From NCBI GenBank assembly GCA_023055355.1, contig JALJCS010000028.1, positions 5,518,418 through 5,582,417 on the forward strand: DNA of 64,000 nucleotides, read 5' to 3'. The notes below the pieces were generated by a model. The model had not been told where the DNA came from and did no database searches. It saw only the letters and a list, made by a program, of their open reading frames with translations. How positions within the stretch are numbered: position 1 is the stretch's first letter; each line of letters begins with the position of its first letter. A program made the position numbers and the translations under genes. Below are positions 1 through 13,405 of this stretch, piece by piece. Origin of the DNA: Agelaius tricolor (lineage: Eukaryota > Chordata > Aves > Passeriformes > Icteridae).

Positions 1-2322
1 AAATGGACAACTCAAAAACTATTTTCAGGGTTAAACCTAGTATGAAAAAAATAGATTTGGACAAGAAATAACTTTCTCTAAAACACATGAAAAGGAGAAG
101 GAAAAAAACCCAATCAAGAGCACAAGCAGTGGCTAACAGGCACAGGAGCTGAACAAGATCTGCTCAGCTCCTTCAGCTGCCAAACACATGGACAAGAGCA
201 AACTGAGACACACATTGGGTCTTTAGAAAATCAAGAGCATAATGGGGCACCACTCCCCAGCCATGGCTGCCCTGAACCACTCAGAAGTGCTGTTAGTCAC
301 AAGTAAGAGCCAAGTCAGCCCTTGCATCAGCCCATGCCTAATAGGATTAGGATGGATTTTATCTTCCATTTAGGCCTCACACTGAGGGACAGTTAGTGAA
401 ACAGAGCAGGAACAAATAACGCCCAGTCTTGAGTTACTGGAAAACACCCACAGGTCATCATGTGGGGTTTTTTTTCTTTTAAATGACCTTGGACTAAACC
501 CTGTGAATTAAAGAACCATGAACACTGGCACCCTGCTGGTTCAGTTCACTTGTCCTCTGAAGCCTGAAAGAGTCAAATATGAGATGTGATTTTAAAAAAA
601 AATTCACTGAGATCCCTGTGTTTATGATGCATTAATTAAAGCATAATAGCAAAAACCTCAATTTTTGTACACAATTCAAACAGTCACGTGGCCTCAAGAT
701 GGCAAAGAGCATTCCAGAAACCAGGAGGAACATGGAATGTTCTGCAGCTCTCCTGCACCAAGTGGCAAAGTCTAACTGCATCACAGGGGATGGAGCAGAT
801 CCCTGTGAACCTGCCCATGCCATGGCCTCCCCCCAGCCTGGATGGTCCCTCCTGCCCCAGGGGGACTCACCAGTCCCACTCTCAGCAGTGGGACAGCTGT
901 GCCCAACAAGGTACCAACACCAGAGCTGCTCCATTTGCCTTCTCTTGCATGGAGATAGCAGCAAGCCCTTCCAAAGTCCTTCCAATGGAAGGATCATTAA
1001 AAGGGAAATATCCCCAGAAATTGCCCCTTTCTACAAACTCCTCGCTCCCATATGCTCTGACATAATAATGTGCCACAGTCCTGCAAAACTGTCTTTTCAG
1101 CATGTTTTTGCATTATGCCTAATTCTGTCAGAGTTTTTCAGTCCCACGTAACGACAGCTCAATGCAGAGTCAGATATAAATCTGGCTTAAGAGACTCTCA
1201 CCAGGAATTCATTTAAAACTGTAAATGTTAAAAGATTCTGCTGCTGATTTATGGCATTTTCTTATTTCAAACAGAATTAAAATCCTTCTTAAAATATACA
1301 TATTCAATCATGATAAAAGCTGCATTCAAATGATGCTGCTGGTCAGACTGAGAGCCACAAAGCCCAGAAATCTGGGAATAGCAGGGGAATCCAGGAATAG
1401 CAGAGACTGGGACATTTTACTGGTTTGACCAATGCTCTGCTGTCATGCCACCACCTCAGTCTCACATCTTAATTAGTGCAAATGGGGATGCTGGTGCTTT
1501 CATGCTCCATCTATCCCACTCCAGCCCAAACACAAGGATCCCTTTTCCTGAAGATCCAGTTGAACACAGAAGTTGCTGTACCTGAAGTCATTACTGAACG
1601 GGTTTATTCATTTTCCATTGTTTACACTGAAGGCATTCCCAGCTCTGTCAATACCACACAAGTGTCCTGTATCGTTGTGCAAACAGCATTTAGTGTTAAA
1701 AAAAAAAAAAAAATTACCCGTGCTACTCATTATCATCATTCCTGCAAGAATTGTTCATGTTTTGCATTTGTGAACAGAGAGCACCACAGAGCCTTGAGTT
1801 GCACAGCCCTGTACCCAAGCATGGCCAGGCTGACAAAAACTCAGGAACAGTGTCTGGAATGAACCTGTGCAGCACCAGTACAATTCACAAAGGGGTTTTA
1901 AGCATTGAAGATGCCAAAAGAACCACAGTCTATGAGAAGGGTCATGGCTTCTGGCTGTCCTTCCTGGAGGCACATTGCCTGACCTGTACAGGAGTCCCTA
2001 ATCTCACGCTGCTCCACTCAAACAAAAAATCTAAATGGAAGGACCAGTATCAAATACAAGTAGAAGCAGCCAGAAAAAGCATTATTCGGATCTTTATATA
2101 ATTAATTGTTCATTATTCAGAAGCCACAGCGCCATTAGCAGAAAGCCAGGGCTCTCTGCACTGCAGGAGATGCCTCTGACATCTCAGAGTGGTTCTGTCC
2201 CAGCCCCAGCCAGGCCCAAGCCACTTGTGCTGATGTCCCCAGCTCCTGGCTGCTGCTGGGTTGGTTGGTTTTGGTGAGGTTTTTTGGTTTGGGGTTTTTC
2301 TTCCCAGTTCTTCCCTGGTAAA

Positions 2323-2462
2323 TTCAGAATCACAGCCAATTCTGAGTTGGAAGAGACCCTGAAGGATCATAAAGTCAAACTCATAACTGATTGACCCATA
2401 TGGGGATTAAACCTGTGACACTGGCATTACTCACACCATGCTTTAAACAAATGATCTCAGGG
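2323..2462 (-). mobile_element. tRNA-Ile-headed, CR1-tailed SINE (TguSINE1-like)
   Basis: Read on the minus strand, 2462-2392 follows the layout of a tRNA-Ile gene: an A-box-like GAGATCATTTGTTTAAAGC, then GCATGGTG, and a B-box-like CAGGTTTAATCCCCATATGG. It has diverged at many positions, including the anticodon, so it is not a functional tRNA. It runs directly into a segment (2391-2323) with the features of an avian CR1 LINE 3' end: a GATCCTTCAGGGTCTC block, CCAACTCAGAATT and a terminal TGATTCTGAATT that resembles the CR1 octamer tail. This composite is what I know as the songbird SINE TguSINE1, moved by CR1. Target-site duplications are not evident. Confidence 0.65.
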
Positions 2463-5400
2463 TCACTTTGATGGATTCTTCACAAAATGGGGAACAAAAA
2501 GTCCATTTTCTGGAGGCAGCTCCCAAGTGCCCATCAGCTCCAGTAAACTCACAACACTCACAGCTGTCATCAAACCATCCTCCCTTCTGTGGGGGCATGA
2601 AAAGGGAAATATTTCTGCCCCATGTCAGGATCCAGCCATGATGATTAACCAGGGCCTGTGGCCTAGGGGGCACAGCAGGTCTGCTCCCAGAGTGGCTGGC
2701 AGCTGCCAGCTGGCTCCCATCTGTGGAAACTGCCCCTCTGACCTGGAATTATTGTGTGTGCTGGCACTGCAAGGAAACAACCATAAAATCAGAGCACCAT
2801 CAGGGAACTGTAAATTCCTTGTGAGTTATTTTCAAACTTCCAAAAGTTTAGTTAAGCCTTGCCTCTAAGAGAACACATATGACAAGGGAAAAAATGACCA
2901 GAAAAAAGGATGTTTGTGTGAAAGAGACATTTCCCATTCTGAGCAGTGCCAGGACAGCAAAATGCCCAAAGTGGCCAGGATTCCCTGTATTTATCCTTGG
3001 AAAGGGGTTGACCAGAAGGCTGGTGAAAGGCAGGACTGATGCCATGTCACACCAGTGACCTCTGGACTGCCAGCCCACAGAACACTGCTGCAGGCTGTGC
3101 TGGGGCTGCTGTGTCCTTTCTCACAGACAGCAGCCAGCACAGAGCAGGGATGCTGCTTCCCAAAGGTTAAGCATCACAGGCGATTTCATGCTCTTTATAT
3201 TTCTAAGTGTTGATTTTTAGGTTTTTTTTTTTAAATAATCATAAATCCCAACATCTGCTCCCAGGGTGGGAGCCCTTTGGCTCTGTGCTCAGCCAGGGAA
3301 GGGAACGTGGCTGCCAGTGGCTGCTGCAGGTGTTATTTTTAGTGCGACAGCTATTTACCAGCTCCACTCCCAGAGGGAATTCAGGGAGTAAAAGGGATGC
3401 TGATGCATTTCTTACTAAATATAGAAAAGGGCAGAGTGGCTGCAGGTTGCTGCTCCTGCCGGGATGTGGCCTCAGTGAGGGGGATGCAGCCCCAGTGGTA
3501 CCGGCACTGCAGTGGGGCCACCCCACACAGGCTCCCCATTCACCACATTCCAGCTAACCTTCAAGCTGTGTGTTTGGAAAAAAGCTTTTTAAAAGTAGCT
3601 CTTATAACTAATTGGCTTCACTTTGAAGCCCTGATCCTGTAATGAATGGCTCCCAAAATCAAACAAAGCATTTTCAACACCAACAAAATTGCCTGTTATG
3701 AAAAGCAGAACGTTTTTAGGGTAATATTGACTTTAACGCTCTGTCAAGGCACATTGACAGCAGGATGAAAACAGCCCTCCCTCTGCTCACCCAGCTCAAA
3801 TTCAGCTGCTGAGAGGGGACCCTGAACACTCATGCCAGTCTGTGCTTTATATCCCCAGCAGTGGGCTTATTTCCTATTAGTTTATATACCTTAAAAAAAA
3901 TTAAAATCTTGCTGATAAAAGAAAGGGATGTGTTTTAGAATTACTCTGCTCTTCTCTGGTTTAAGTCTTTAAAGTTCTGGAAAGGCAATTTTGACATCCA
4001 GGAGCTCTGCAGGCCCAGACAGATGGGGATTCCTGGTTGAACTCCTTTTATATTTCCTTTATTGCTTCATATTTACCAACGACCTGGAAACGAGCAGTGT
4101 GAAGGTGCCACTTGAACATGACAGAAGGCATTTCCGAGTGAGGCTCAGACAGGCTGGAAAACCAGCCCAGAGCCCTGAACAAACTACAAACTGGGCAAAT
4201 GACTGACACAACACAGAGTGCGTGGGATGCAAAAACCACAAAGCAATGGGGATTGGAAGAGCAAGATGCATTCATTATTCATCCAGCCTGTGAGGGTTGG
4301 CATTAGTGGCATCAGGGCACAGCATGATGGACACCTTGGATGTACCTGCATCACTGTGAGCCACACGGGTCACCCCAGATCCACTCTGTGCTCCCCAGGG
4401 CTGCTGCTCTGGGCAGCCACCCAAATCCCACCCACAGGATACAGAGAGACCCGTGTATCTATAAATCTATATATCTATATAGATACTTGAAACACACACA
4501 CTCTTTGGGACACTTCATTTCCCTCTACAGTTTCCTAAGACCACTTACAGAGCAGAATTAAAGTGCAGTTAAGTCAGGGAACACTAATGAAGTCACACCT
4601 CAATTGGGTATAACTGGGAACTCAGCCCTGCCACTGTTTGGGTTATGACCTGCAATTTCTGGTCCCATGGAAATCAGCAGCTCCCTCCTCCTGGAGCAGC
4701 CTGTTGAGAATGAAGTGCTGGTCACTCAGCACCTGTTACAGCTCTCTCTGTTTCTGTGGGGGAAAGCACCAAGGTTCCCCCTTATTTCCCACTCCTGAGG
4801 TTTTCACTGCCTTACTTGGCCCTGATTTACAGCAACCATCCAACAGCAGTGCCAGCTGAGGGATGCCCCTCTCAAGGACAGCACAGGCAGGCTCAGCATC
4901 CCCAAGGGCAGCCCAGCCACAGCTCTGGAGGGGCCAGCAGTGCTGCATGGGGATGGCATCCAGCAGCCAGCGTGCCACAAGGGACATCCCATGCCAGGGA
5001 TGGGCTCTGCGCCAGGCCCAGCTATGCTCCAGGAGCACTTCAGAACAGGGCAGCTCCCAGGCCCTGTGCATTGTGCTGCCAAGAGGAGTCTCTGGCATGT
5101 GCAGACAGCTTCTTGTCTGCACTTAAAATACTACTTGATTAAAAAAAAAAAAAGAAAATAAAGGAAACAAATCGTGTTTTGTGGGACTGGGAGCATCAAG
5201 AGCAGAAATGGCAGCAGAAGCAATGCTTACTCGAGTCATGCTGCCAAGCTGAAAACACTTCAGCTGTGCCTGTGTTTGTGCCCTTGCCTTCAGCTGGTGT
5301 GGGTCCCATTTGCTTGGCTCCAAATGGGGAGGAAAAATGCCATTTCCTTAGTGCTCACCCTGGAGCACTGTGAGGAGTGGTGAAGAGGAAAGGTTGCACT

Positions 5401-5718
5401 GTTCCAGATACACAAAGAGTACACAGAAGTAGAAAAACGTCATCCCATCACTTAATATATGCAAATTATGTTAAATATTTCATTCATTAAATGGCTCAGG
5501 TTATTACAGAATTGTACCTTAAGCTGTTCAGAAAGTTCATTCTTCTTGCACTTGCTCGGTAACGTGAAATAACTGACTGAAATGAATATTTTACAGTTTG
5601 TGCAGACAGAACATTTATTAACAATTCTTTCTCTCTCAGAGTCCCTCTCCTAAGCAGGTTTCAGGCATCATGCGACTTAAATTATCCAGAGGGAATGAAT
5701 TTTGGTTTATTTTTAAAA

Positions 5719-6018
5719 GTTTGGTTTATTCCCAGTTTGTAAGAGCCCAGCAACCTGGAAGGACCCAAACACAACCCTGCTGGGAAAGAACAGACACAGA
5801 GCTCTTTCCCAAAAGCCAGTGGGAAGAGCCAGGGGAGAGGAAAGCAGCCACAGAATTTGGGGATTTTCCTTACTCTAAGCCCAGACAGCTCCACTGCTCA
5901 CAGGGAAAGAGCTCCTGCAGCAGCCCATAACGTGCCATGGGTCCTCTGGGATTTCACAGGAGTAATGTGAAGTGACAGCCTCTGGCTCCCGCCATCCCCT
6001 GTCCCCGCCATCCCCGGG
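5719..6018. repeat. 300-bp direct tandem duplication, copy 1
   Basis: This unit starts GTTTGGTTTATTCCCAG and ends CCGCCATCCCCGGG. It is followed after three bases (GAT) by a second copy at 6022-6321, an offset of 303 bp. Comparing the two by eye I found no difference over 300 bases. A short internal repeat (CCGCCATCCCC twice) closes each unit. There is no coding content. Confidence 0.9.
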
Positions 6019-6021
6019 GAT

Positions 6022-6321
6022 GTTTGGTTTATTCCCAGTTTGTAAGAGCCCAGCAACCTGGAAGGACCCAAACACAACCCTGCTGGGAAAGAACAGACAC
6101 AGAGCTCTTTCCCAAAAGCCAGTGGGAAGAGCCAGGGGAGAGGAAAGCAGCCACAGAATTTGGGGATTTTCCTTACTCTAAGCCCAGACAGCTCCACTGC
6201 TCACAGGGAAAGAGCTCCTGCAGCAGCCCATAACGTGCCATGGGTCCTCTGGGATTTCACAGGAGTAATGTGAAGTGACAGCCTCTGGCTCCCGCCATCC
6301 CCTGTCCCCGCCATCCCCGGG
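6022..6321. repeat. 300-bp direct tandem duplication, copy 2
   Basis: Second copy of the 5719-6018 unit, identical as far as can be read. The match ends at 6321, where this copy has GGGACAG and the first has GGGGATG. Perfect identity implies a recent event, gene conversion or an assembly artefact. Confidence 0.9.
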
Positions 6322-6542
6322 ACAGCCACACAAGGGGAAGGGCCACTCCAGGCAACTCCAGCTGCTTCCAGCCTCACCAACAGCCCAGGCAGCAGCGTGC
6401 TCCCCCTTGGAGGCAGGGTCAGTACCAATTCCAACCAGAGGAGCAGGCCCCAATTACCCACCAGCACATTCCAGCAGCTCCCAGCTCCAAGGCCCAGCTC
6501 ATAGAGCCCCCTCCTCGGGGTAAGGGCAGGACACAACATACC

Positions 6543-7198
6543 TAGGGTGACATCCTAGGATGACATTATGATGCTTGTATTCCTATCCATGTGTTCTGTT
6601 TATGCTGAGTACTATGTTCTGTGCCTTCAAGACTGGCTCTGAAGAGTGAATGTTTTGTTTTGGTTTCTTATCAGCCGCTCCCCCAGGGCTGGCAGGACAC
6701 ACAGACGGGGCAGTGCATGGTGCTGCTTTTGCTTTTCGCTTTGCTCTTGCTCCTGCTTTGCTCCTGCTTTGCTCTTGCTTTTTGCTTCTGCTCATTAGTT
6801 AATAGCTAAGCAGTCCAAATGTTTCCCTGGACTGTCTCCTTTCCCTTTTTTTGGACCTACTTGAAACTGCTCTGGACTGGGACCTGGGAACACCGAGAGT
6901 TTGCACCTTGTGGCTGCAGCAGCTGCCCCAGCAGTGGAGGGACCTATAACAGAGCAACCATCCCCAGGAGAGACTTTCTGAAGTTGTCATCTTGTTCAGA
7001 GCAGTGAAAGAGTGGTGTCATCCAGTATTGTTCATTTTGTGTGCTGGGGGGTGCTTTGCCTGTTAAATAAACAGGTTCTTTCCACTTCTCTCCAAGGAAT
7101 CCTTCCCAAACCGGTTGGGAGGAGGGACCGTGTGGGTTTGCTTTCTGGGGGGGCCTCCTTTTGGAGGTTTTCTCCCAAATTTGCCCTAAACCAGGACA
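6543..7198 (+). mobile_element. Solo LTR of an endogenous retrovirus, 5-bp target-site duplication
   Basis: The 656-bp segment is flanked by ATACC at 6538-6542 and again at 7199-7203, and it ends in CA (...CCAGGACA). It starts TAGGGTGACATCC, a decayed TG end. Its U3-like part has a pyrimidine-rich variable run of TTTGCT/CTCCTG units at 6725-6795, and a polyadenylation signal AATAAA sits near 7065 in CTGTTAAATAAACAGG. The sequence is of a kind I recognise as repeated in songbird genomes. A 5-bp duplication suits an ERVL-type element. No internal viral genes are present, so this is a solo LTR left by recombination. Confidence 0.75.
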
Positions 7199-10100
7199 AT
7201 ACCCCAACATACACGCAGAAGACAGGCAGCAGCCCAAGGGGTAACACAGGCAGCTCCACCACCCTCCACAGCAGCATCTCCAGATTCCCTTTCACATGCC
7301 ATGGGCAGCTCCCAGGGAAAACCCACAGGGCTTCAGCCCAGCTCCTAACACGGTGTGGCAGCCACGTCTCTGTGAACTCCCAGGCTTAGAGGAGACAGAT
7401 GGATAAAAATAATTATCACTGGAATGGTGGCTCTGGCATCTAAGTCAGTCCCTGGCCAGTGACCCGGGGAAGGCGGCTCCCTCTGGCAGGAGCGTGTCCC
7501 TGGGATGGAGGTTTACAGCCCCAGCAGACACCCTGCAAGCTCTCATCAATCTCAGCTGGGAAAAACCTTTCCATTTCCAAGGGGAATATGCAAACCAGGC
7601 TCTGCACTGTAAATCTTCCTTTGCAGCACTAAGGAGATAAGTAGGACCTATTAACCTCCCATGTTATTTCCAACTTCATTATTGGAGCTGACACAGAGAG
7701 AGCACGCGGTGACGGCTCTTTTTGGCAGAGTGCATGTAAATCGCTTTCTCAAAGGAAATTACTTCTCTGGGCTGAATGTTATTAATCTAAATTCTCCCTT
7801 AGTCAAATTGTTGCCCATAATAAATATGGAACAGGTTGCTACGCTCATCTCCGAGGGCATCCTAATCCAGCTGCAGGTTTTCCCCTCAATTTGAAGGAGC
7901 TTCTGAGGATCTCCTCTGTGAAAGCAGCTTTCACCCAAGGATGGGACCATCCACCCCAATGTCACCCAGCACATGAGCACCCTGTGATTTCATAATAAAA
8001 ACGTATTTTCGCCCTGCCAGCATCGTGTGCAGCAGTAAAGTGTGAGCAGGAGCAAGCCAGGGCATGTGAGGCCAGGGAAGGGACACAAGGCATGTCCTTT
8101 TCCTGCAACATGATGTGGTGGCCTTCCATGGCCAACATCTTTTTCATGGCTGGTGCTTCATTTATGTCAGCCTTGCTACTGTTAAAGCAGCTCAACTCAC
8201 AGCGTTTAGGACTTTATGCTCTTTTCCAGTGGATATGCACTTGATATCCTCCTTGTGCAATTAAAAAACCCTGGAATTAAGCACAAACAGATCAAAAACC
8301 CCATAAAAACCAGATCCAAACCCAAACTGAACTTTGCCAGAGATAGAGCTAGGAATTTTATTTGCAGGGTATTTCTTCCTTTCACTGAAAACCAGCTCCT
8401 TGCCAGTAAAGATTTTCCCAGAAATCCTCACACAACACCCCTCCACAAAAAGCTACGATCCCTTCTGCTCAAAGGCACACCCCAGGTATGGAGTGGATTT
8501 GGAACACTATAAATCCAGTGGCACACACAACCCTTCTCCTCATTTGTTACCAGCCAAGTGTGAAAATGTTAATGAAGGCAGCTGTAATAATCGACGGGAA
8601 TTTCCCAATTAAGATTTTGTTCACGTCCGCCAGCTCCCACTCCAACGCAGCCTTGGAGCATCCCCCCTTCCACCCAACAGCAGCCCTAATTGCCACACTC
8701 CATCCAGGCACCCTCACCAGCCACCCCATTGAGGGAAATCACTGCCACTCTATTAACTCCAGCTTCTACTGCCTGTATTCCTAGAAGAAAATGAATGCAG
8801 AGAGGTTTTAAGTGTGTGCCTACCCCCTACACGAGTATGTTTGAAATACAACACGCTGACAGCACTGAGTCAGGCAATACCACATCAGCCACTTCTACTG
8901 AAAAAAAAAACCAAAAAAAAAATTAAAAATTAAGCTTTGGGGGTGGCTTATGGCAGCCCTGGCTCGTGGGAAGCTGATGCCTTCCTGGTTCAGGAAGGCA
9001 AACCCTGGGAGCCTGTCTGGGTGTCAGGAGCACATCTCTCTCCTGGAATAGCAGAAGGGGAAGAGACACCATGATAAAATGAAGGCATCCTCACAAATAA
9101 ATTACTTTTCTACCACAGTCGTGTGATTTTTAATTTTCCTCTAATTTCAGGACTGCAGCACTGATATAAAACCCCTCTAAGTGTTTTAGGGAGATGGTAA
9201 TGGTCCTATACTAAAATAATTCAACCAACACTATAATTTTAGTACCACTATCAAAATGAAATAATGGCTGTTTACTGTGTTACACCTTTCAAATGACCTT
9301 CATTTGAATACAAATTGTGGCTCCAAACTCCAAAAGCTGCTCCATTTCAGGAGGCAGCAAATTGAGGATGTTTACCCGGGGTTTACTCTGCCAGCAGATT
9401 CCTCAGCATAACCACAAATGCCAAATGCGTTTGGGGGGGTTCTTTTCCTCTGAAGTTGCCTAAGACCAGCCTAAAGGACCCACCTGGATCTGGCCAGAAG
9501 CCTGAGCCACAGCCACTCTGCTCCAAGCATGATGGGAAGCACACATTCTGTTTTATCTGGAAATATTTATTGCTGATGAAACTGTTCACTCACAGCTCCC
9601 TCCCTCCCAACCATCTCACCCTAGACAAAGAACTAAGATTACTCTGCCAATAATCAGGTACCTGGATGAAAGGAAGAGGTGGATGGGTCCTGTCTCAATC
9701 TGGGACTTGAGAACACTTCACTGGGTTTTATTTTTTAGGCTCTGCCTGCCCATCACAGGCTCTCACACTGGTTTTGGGGAAGCAGTGCAGCCACAGAGAA
9801 GCTGTGGGTGCCCAGGCTGTGGGGACAGACCTGGGCAGCCCTACAGGGGCTGTTCCAAACCCCTGTGGCTGTGTGGCACTCACAGCTCAGCCCACACAGG
9901 CAGAGCAGGGGTGGTCACAGGCAAGGATTTGCAGAAAAAATTTCATTACAGATATTTGCTGATATTCATTCATACACCTGGGAACCCCAGTCTATCACCA
10001 GCTATTTCACTCTAATAATGAATTTCTGCCCTTTCATCAACATTAGTCAGAACAAGCTCTGAGAAAATTCCCATTTGGTGCCAGGAACATAACAGAAAAC

Positions 10101-12470
10101 ATTGATATGAGTGGCAGCAAGCAAAGCCAAGCAGTGTGCCCAGCTGCAAGGCAACACAAGCTGCCACCACCCAAATCTGAGCCCTTCCAAGATCACTCCT
10201 AAGAAGGCGAAAAAAGTACAACAAAAAAAAGTTTATCTTTAAGGTGCCAGAAGCTGTGCTACAAACTCCCTTCCTGTGGACACCGAAGGGCCATGATCAC
10301 ACAAGGATACTCCATGCTCAAGAGCATTCCCTCCTCTTCCTCAGTTCCCAACACAGCAGTGGTGATCCAGGCACCAGGCTGAGTGCTGCTTCTGCTGCTG
10401 CTCACAGCCCAAGTGCTACAGTGGGAAAATCCCACATGCCGAAAATACAGAGTGTCTGTAAACACTCCTGTTCCGAGACACCTACGTGTAATTACTCACT
10501 ATGAGTGAGGAGGAGGAAGAAAAACCCACTTTTTGTTTTTAATTCTCTTCTTTGTGCATAGAAGCTCCTGCAAGAGAAGCCCTGGCCGGCCAGCATCTCT
10601 GGAGGGGAAGAGCAGCACAACAGTGGCCACAACAGCTGGAGTGAGCTGCAGTGTTTGGACAGCAGTGCCATTTTGGGGCAGCAGAAAGGGAAATCCTTTC
10701 TATAAAGGATGATCTCTGCCTTTCCCCAGAGCTGCCTTTCCTTGGCAGATGCAGCCCTCCCAAGGGCAGAGCCATGCCAGCAGTGGATGCCCCAACTGGA
10801 GATCTTGACCCAACACCTGCCTCTGCTGTGGTAACATGTGGAGAAACAAAAGGAGTTTAAACAATAAGTGTTGTATAAAACATCTGAAAACAAGACAAAT
10901 TAGTCATTAAAAATTAATTTTGGAAAATTACAGTCTTGTTAATAGACACTGCCGTGACTTTGCATGCTCTTTTTCAGACAGGAGGGAGGAAGGGGAGGAC
11001 TCAAAACACATTTTGCTGTATTTCAAAAACTGAAGAGGTTTACCTTTCATACCCATGCCTTTGGAAGCCTGTGTTCCTCGGTGCCATCCCAGTGCTGGCA
11101 GCTTGGCTCTGTATGGTGAGGTGCCAAACAATCTGACCAGGGCAGGTGAGCACCTGCAACCCTGTGCTGAAACCCCCACCATGAACCTGCCTGTGGGATG
11201 CTCCAACGTTATTTTCATGTGCTCAACAGAGAGGACTATGCCAAAATACTCAAGGTCAAGAGACCAGCATGGTTCGAGGCAATCTGCACCTCTTAAAACA
11301 GTGACAAATATGTTATTTAATTTTAATGAGCTTTTTTGCATCTCCAATCTAATTACAGCATTATCAAGCACTGCTCTGAACTGCAGGTGGCTGCTCATTA
11401 CTTGGGGTAAGGCTGTCACAAGCATTTTTCATGAATACTAAAAACTACCTCGTTTCACCACCCGCTCTGAAATATCCCCAGCTGATTGCTCCACTTCTGA
11501 GTGTGGGGTTTGGTGTGCTTAAGAGACAGCAACACCCACAAGCACAGCTTTATGTGCCTGCCCAGCTCCTCTGGCCAGAATCCCCAGGGGAAACGCCACA
11601 TCCACCAAAACCAAGAGAGTTTTGGTGTGCAAAATACTTGTGCCAGAAATGTCCCCCAAAAGCAAACATCTCCCTGTTCTGCACACAGCAGTGAGACACT
11701 CTGTGGCAGGGCACTGAGGAAAACCCCTCATTTCCAGATGGCTTCTTATTTTTTGCTTTCAACTAAGTGGTTTTTTGAAATCATTATTAAAAACAAGGAA
11801 AACTCCAATGTCAAAAGTATTTTGGCAAGATCAAAATTCTTCCATTTTCCTCTTATAAGCTTTGCAAAAAATCAGATTTTTCTGTTCCTTTTTGGCCAAT
11901 TCCTTTGACCATCTCTCCTCATGGCCTGCTGTCTCCTCCACGCAGGACAAAGCTGCTGGAGCTCACGTCCAAAAGGCTCAGTAACCAAGCAAGAATCAGA
12001 TACTTTAATCCTCCCCAAATCCCCTTTTCCCTGAACGGTTTGGTGAGCACAGGCAACAAACAAGCGATAACAAAACCCCAACAGCAGCTTTTCCTCCTAC
12101 AAAGCAGGAAGGCAAGCAGGACACCCCCCCTCAACAACCCCAAATCTTCATCCCTCAGGGAGGCAGGAATTGCCCAGGTCACCTTTGGATTGCCTTTCCC
12201 CCCCACCAAAAATACTGGTCCAGCTTGTGTCAGCTCACAGGTCTGCCTGGCCAGGAGCACTCACTGGCATCCAGGGGGCACAGGGGTGATGGCAGGGGAC
12301 TGAGGGCTGAGGGGGCACCAGGCTCTGCACCCCAGGAAAGCGAGAGCATCCCAGGCAGGCTCTGGGCTTGTCTGAGCTCCCCGGCAGCTCCATCAGAGCT
12401 CACTGACAGCAGCTGGGAGAGGCCACGGCAGCTGGGCAGCAGCACCTGGGCAACCTCCCACAGGCCAAAT

Positions 12471-12979
12471 ATGCATGTGTGCACGTGTGTATGCAGGTGT
12501 GTATGCACACGTGTGTGTGTGTGTGTGTGTGCAGGTGTGTGTGTGTGTATGCACGTGTGTGTGTATGCACATGTGTATGCATATGTGTAGGAATGTGTGA
12601 ATGCACGTGTGCATGTGTGTATGCAGGTGTGTGTGTGTGTGTGTGTGCAGCTGTGTATGTGTGTATCCAGGTGTGCATGCAGGTGTGTAGGCACATGTGC
12701 ATGACGTGAGCGAGTGTCTGTGTGTGTATGCAGGTGTGTGTGTGTATTTGTGTATGCACGTCTGCATGTGTGTATGCACGTGTGCATGACGTGTGTGTGT
12801 GTCTGTGTATGTTTGCAGGTGTGTATGCACATATGTATCTGTACACACACGTGTCTACCCGTGGATATGCATGTGTCTGTGCGCATTTATCTGTGCACGC
12901 ACGTGTGTATCTATGTTCTGGCATGTACCTCGGTGCCTGCACGTCCATGTAGCTGCACACACACACACACACACACACA
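12471..12979. repeat. TG/CA-rich minisatellite tract
   Basis: About 455 bp of alternating purine-pyrimidine sequence is built from variants of GTGTATGCAGGTGTG and GTGCATGTGTG. It is followed after about 30 bp by (CA)12 at 12956-12979. The plus strand is TG-rich on the left and CA-rich at the right end, so the ends are mutually complementary. Long open frames on both strands here, rich in His/Thr or Cys/Val, are products of the repeat. Confidence 0.95.
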
Positions 12980-12989
12980 GAGCAGAGCT

Positions 12990-13405
12990 GCCCAGAGCAT
13001 CCCCGCTCCGCGTTTCCCCGGCACACGTGAAGCCGGCGGCGGGAGCCGCGCTTCGCTCCCGGCGCCGCTGCGGCAGTCCCGGCGTGTCCCCCTGACCTTG
13101 CTGCAAACCGCAGCGGCCTTTGGGACGCGGGATGGCACTGGCACGGCTGTGCAGCGAACCTGCCCGCACGCTGGGCCGCACGGGGGATGCCCCCGGGGAC
13201 CCCCCTTGGCAGGGACACTCCGGGGAATTCCAGCTCCGGGCTGGGAGCGCGTTCCCCGGCGGAGCCGGAGCTGCGGAGGCCCGGGGATGGGGAACGCGGG
13301 GCAGCGAGTGTGTGCAGAGACCCGAGTCTGCTCAGCCGGGCCCCGCAGGAACACCCGGTCTCCCCTGGCCGCCTCCTCCGGGCCCCTCTCTAGATAAGCA
13401 CACTG
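12990..13405. promoter_or_regulatory. Intronic CpG-rich block (possible orphan CpG island)
   Basis: This block of about 400 bp has dense CpG (for example GCCGGCGGCGGGAGCCGCGC near 13030) inside an intron that is otherwise CpG-poor. It abuts the TG/CA tract. No TATA box or recognisable coding exon was seen. It could be an internal promoter or enhancer of CAMTA1, or the promoter of a non-coding transcript. Confidence 0.45.

Noticed and set aside
2392..2462. Possible tRNA-Ile gene
   Set aside because: The anticodon and stem positions are mutated and it is fused to a CR1-like tail, so it is a SINE head.
10928..11425. 165-codon minus-strand frame in the CAMTA1 intron
   Set aside because: No domain, no splice context and no similarity I recognise. 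Frames of this length arise by chance in 64 kb.
12230..13218. Several 150-270 codon frames rich in His-Thr or Cys-Val
   Set aside because: They are translations of the TG/CA repeat.
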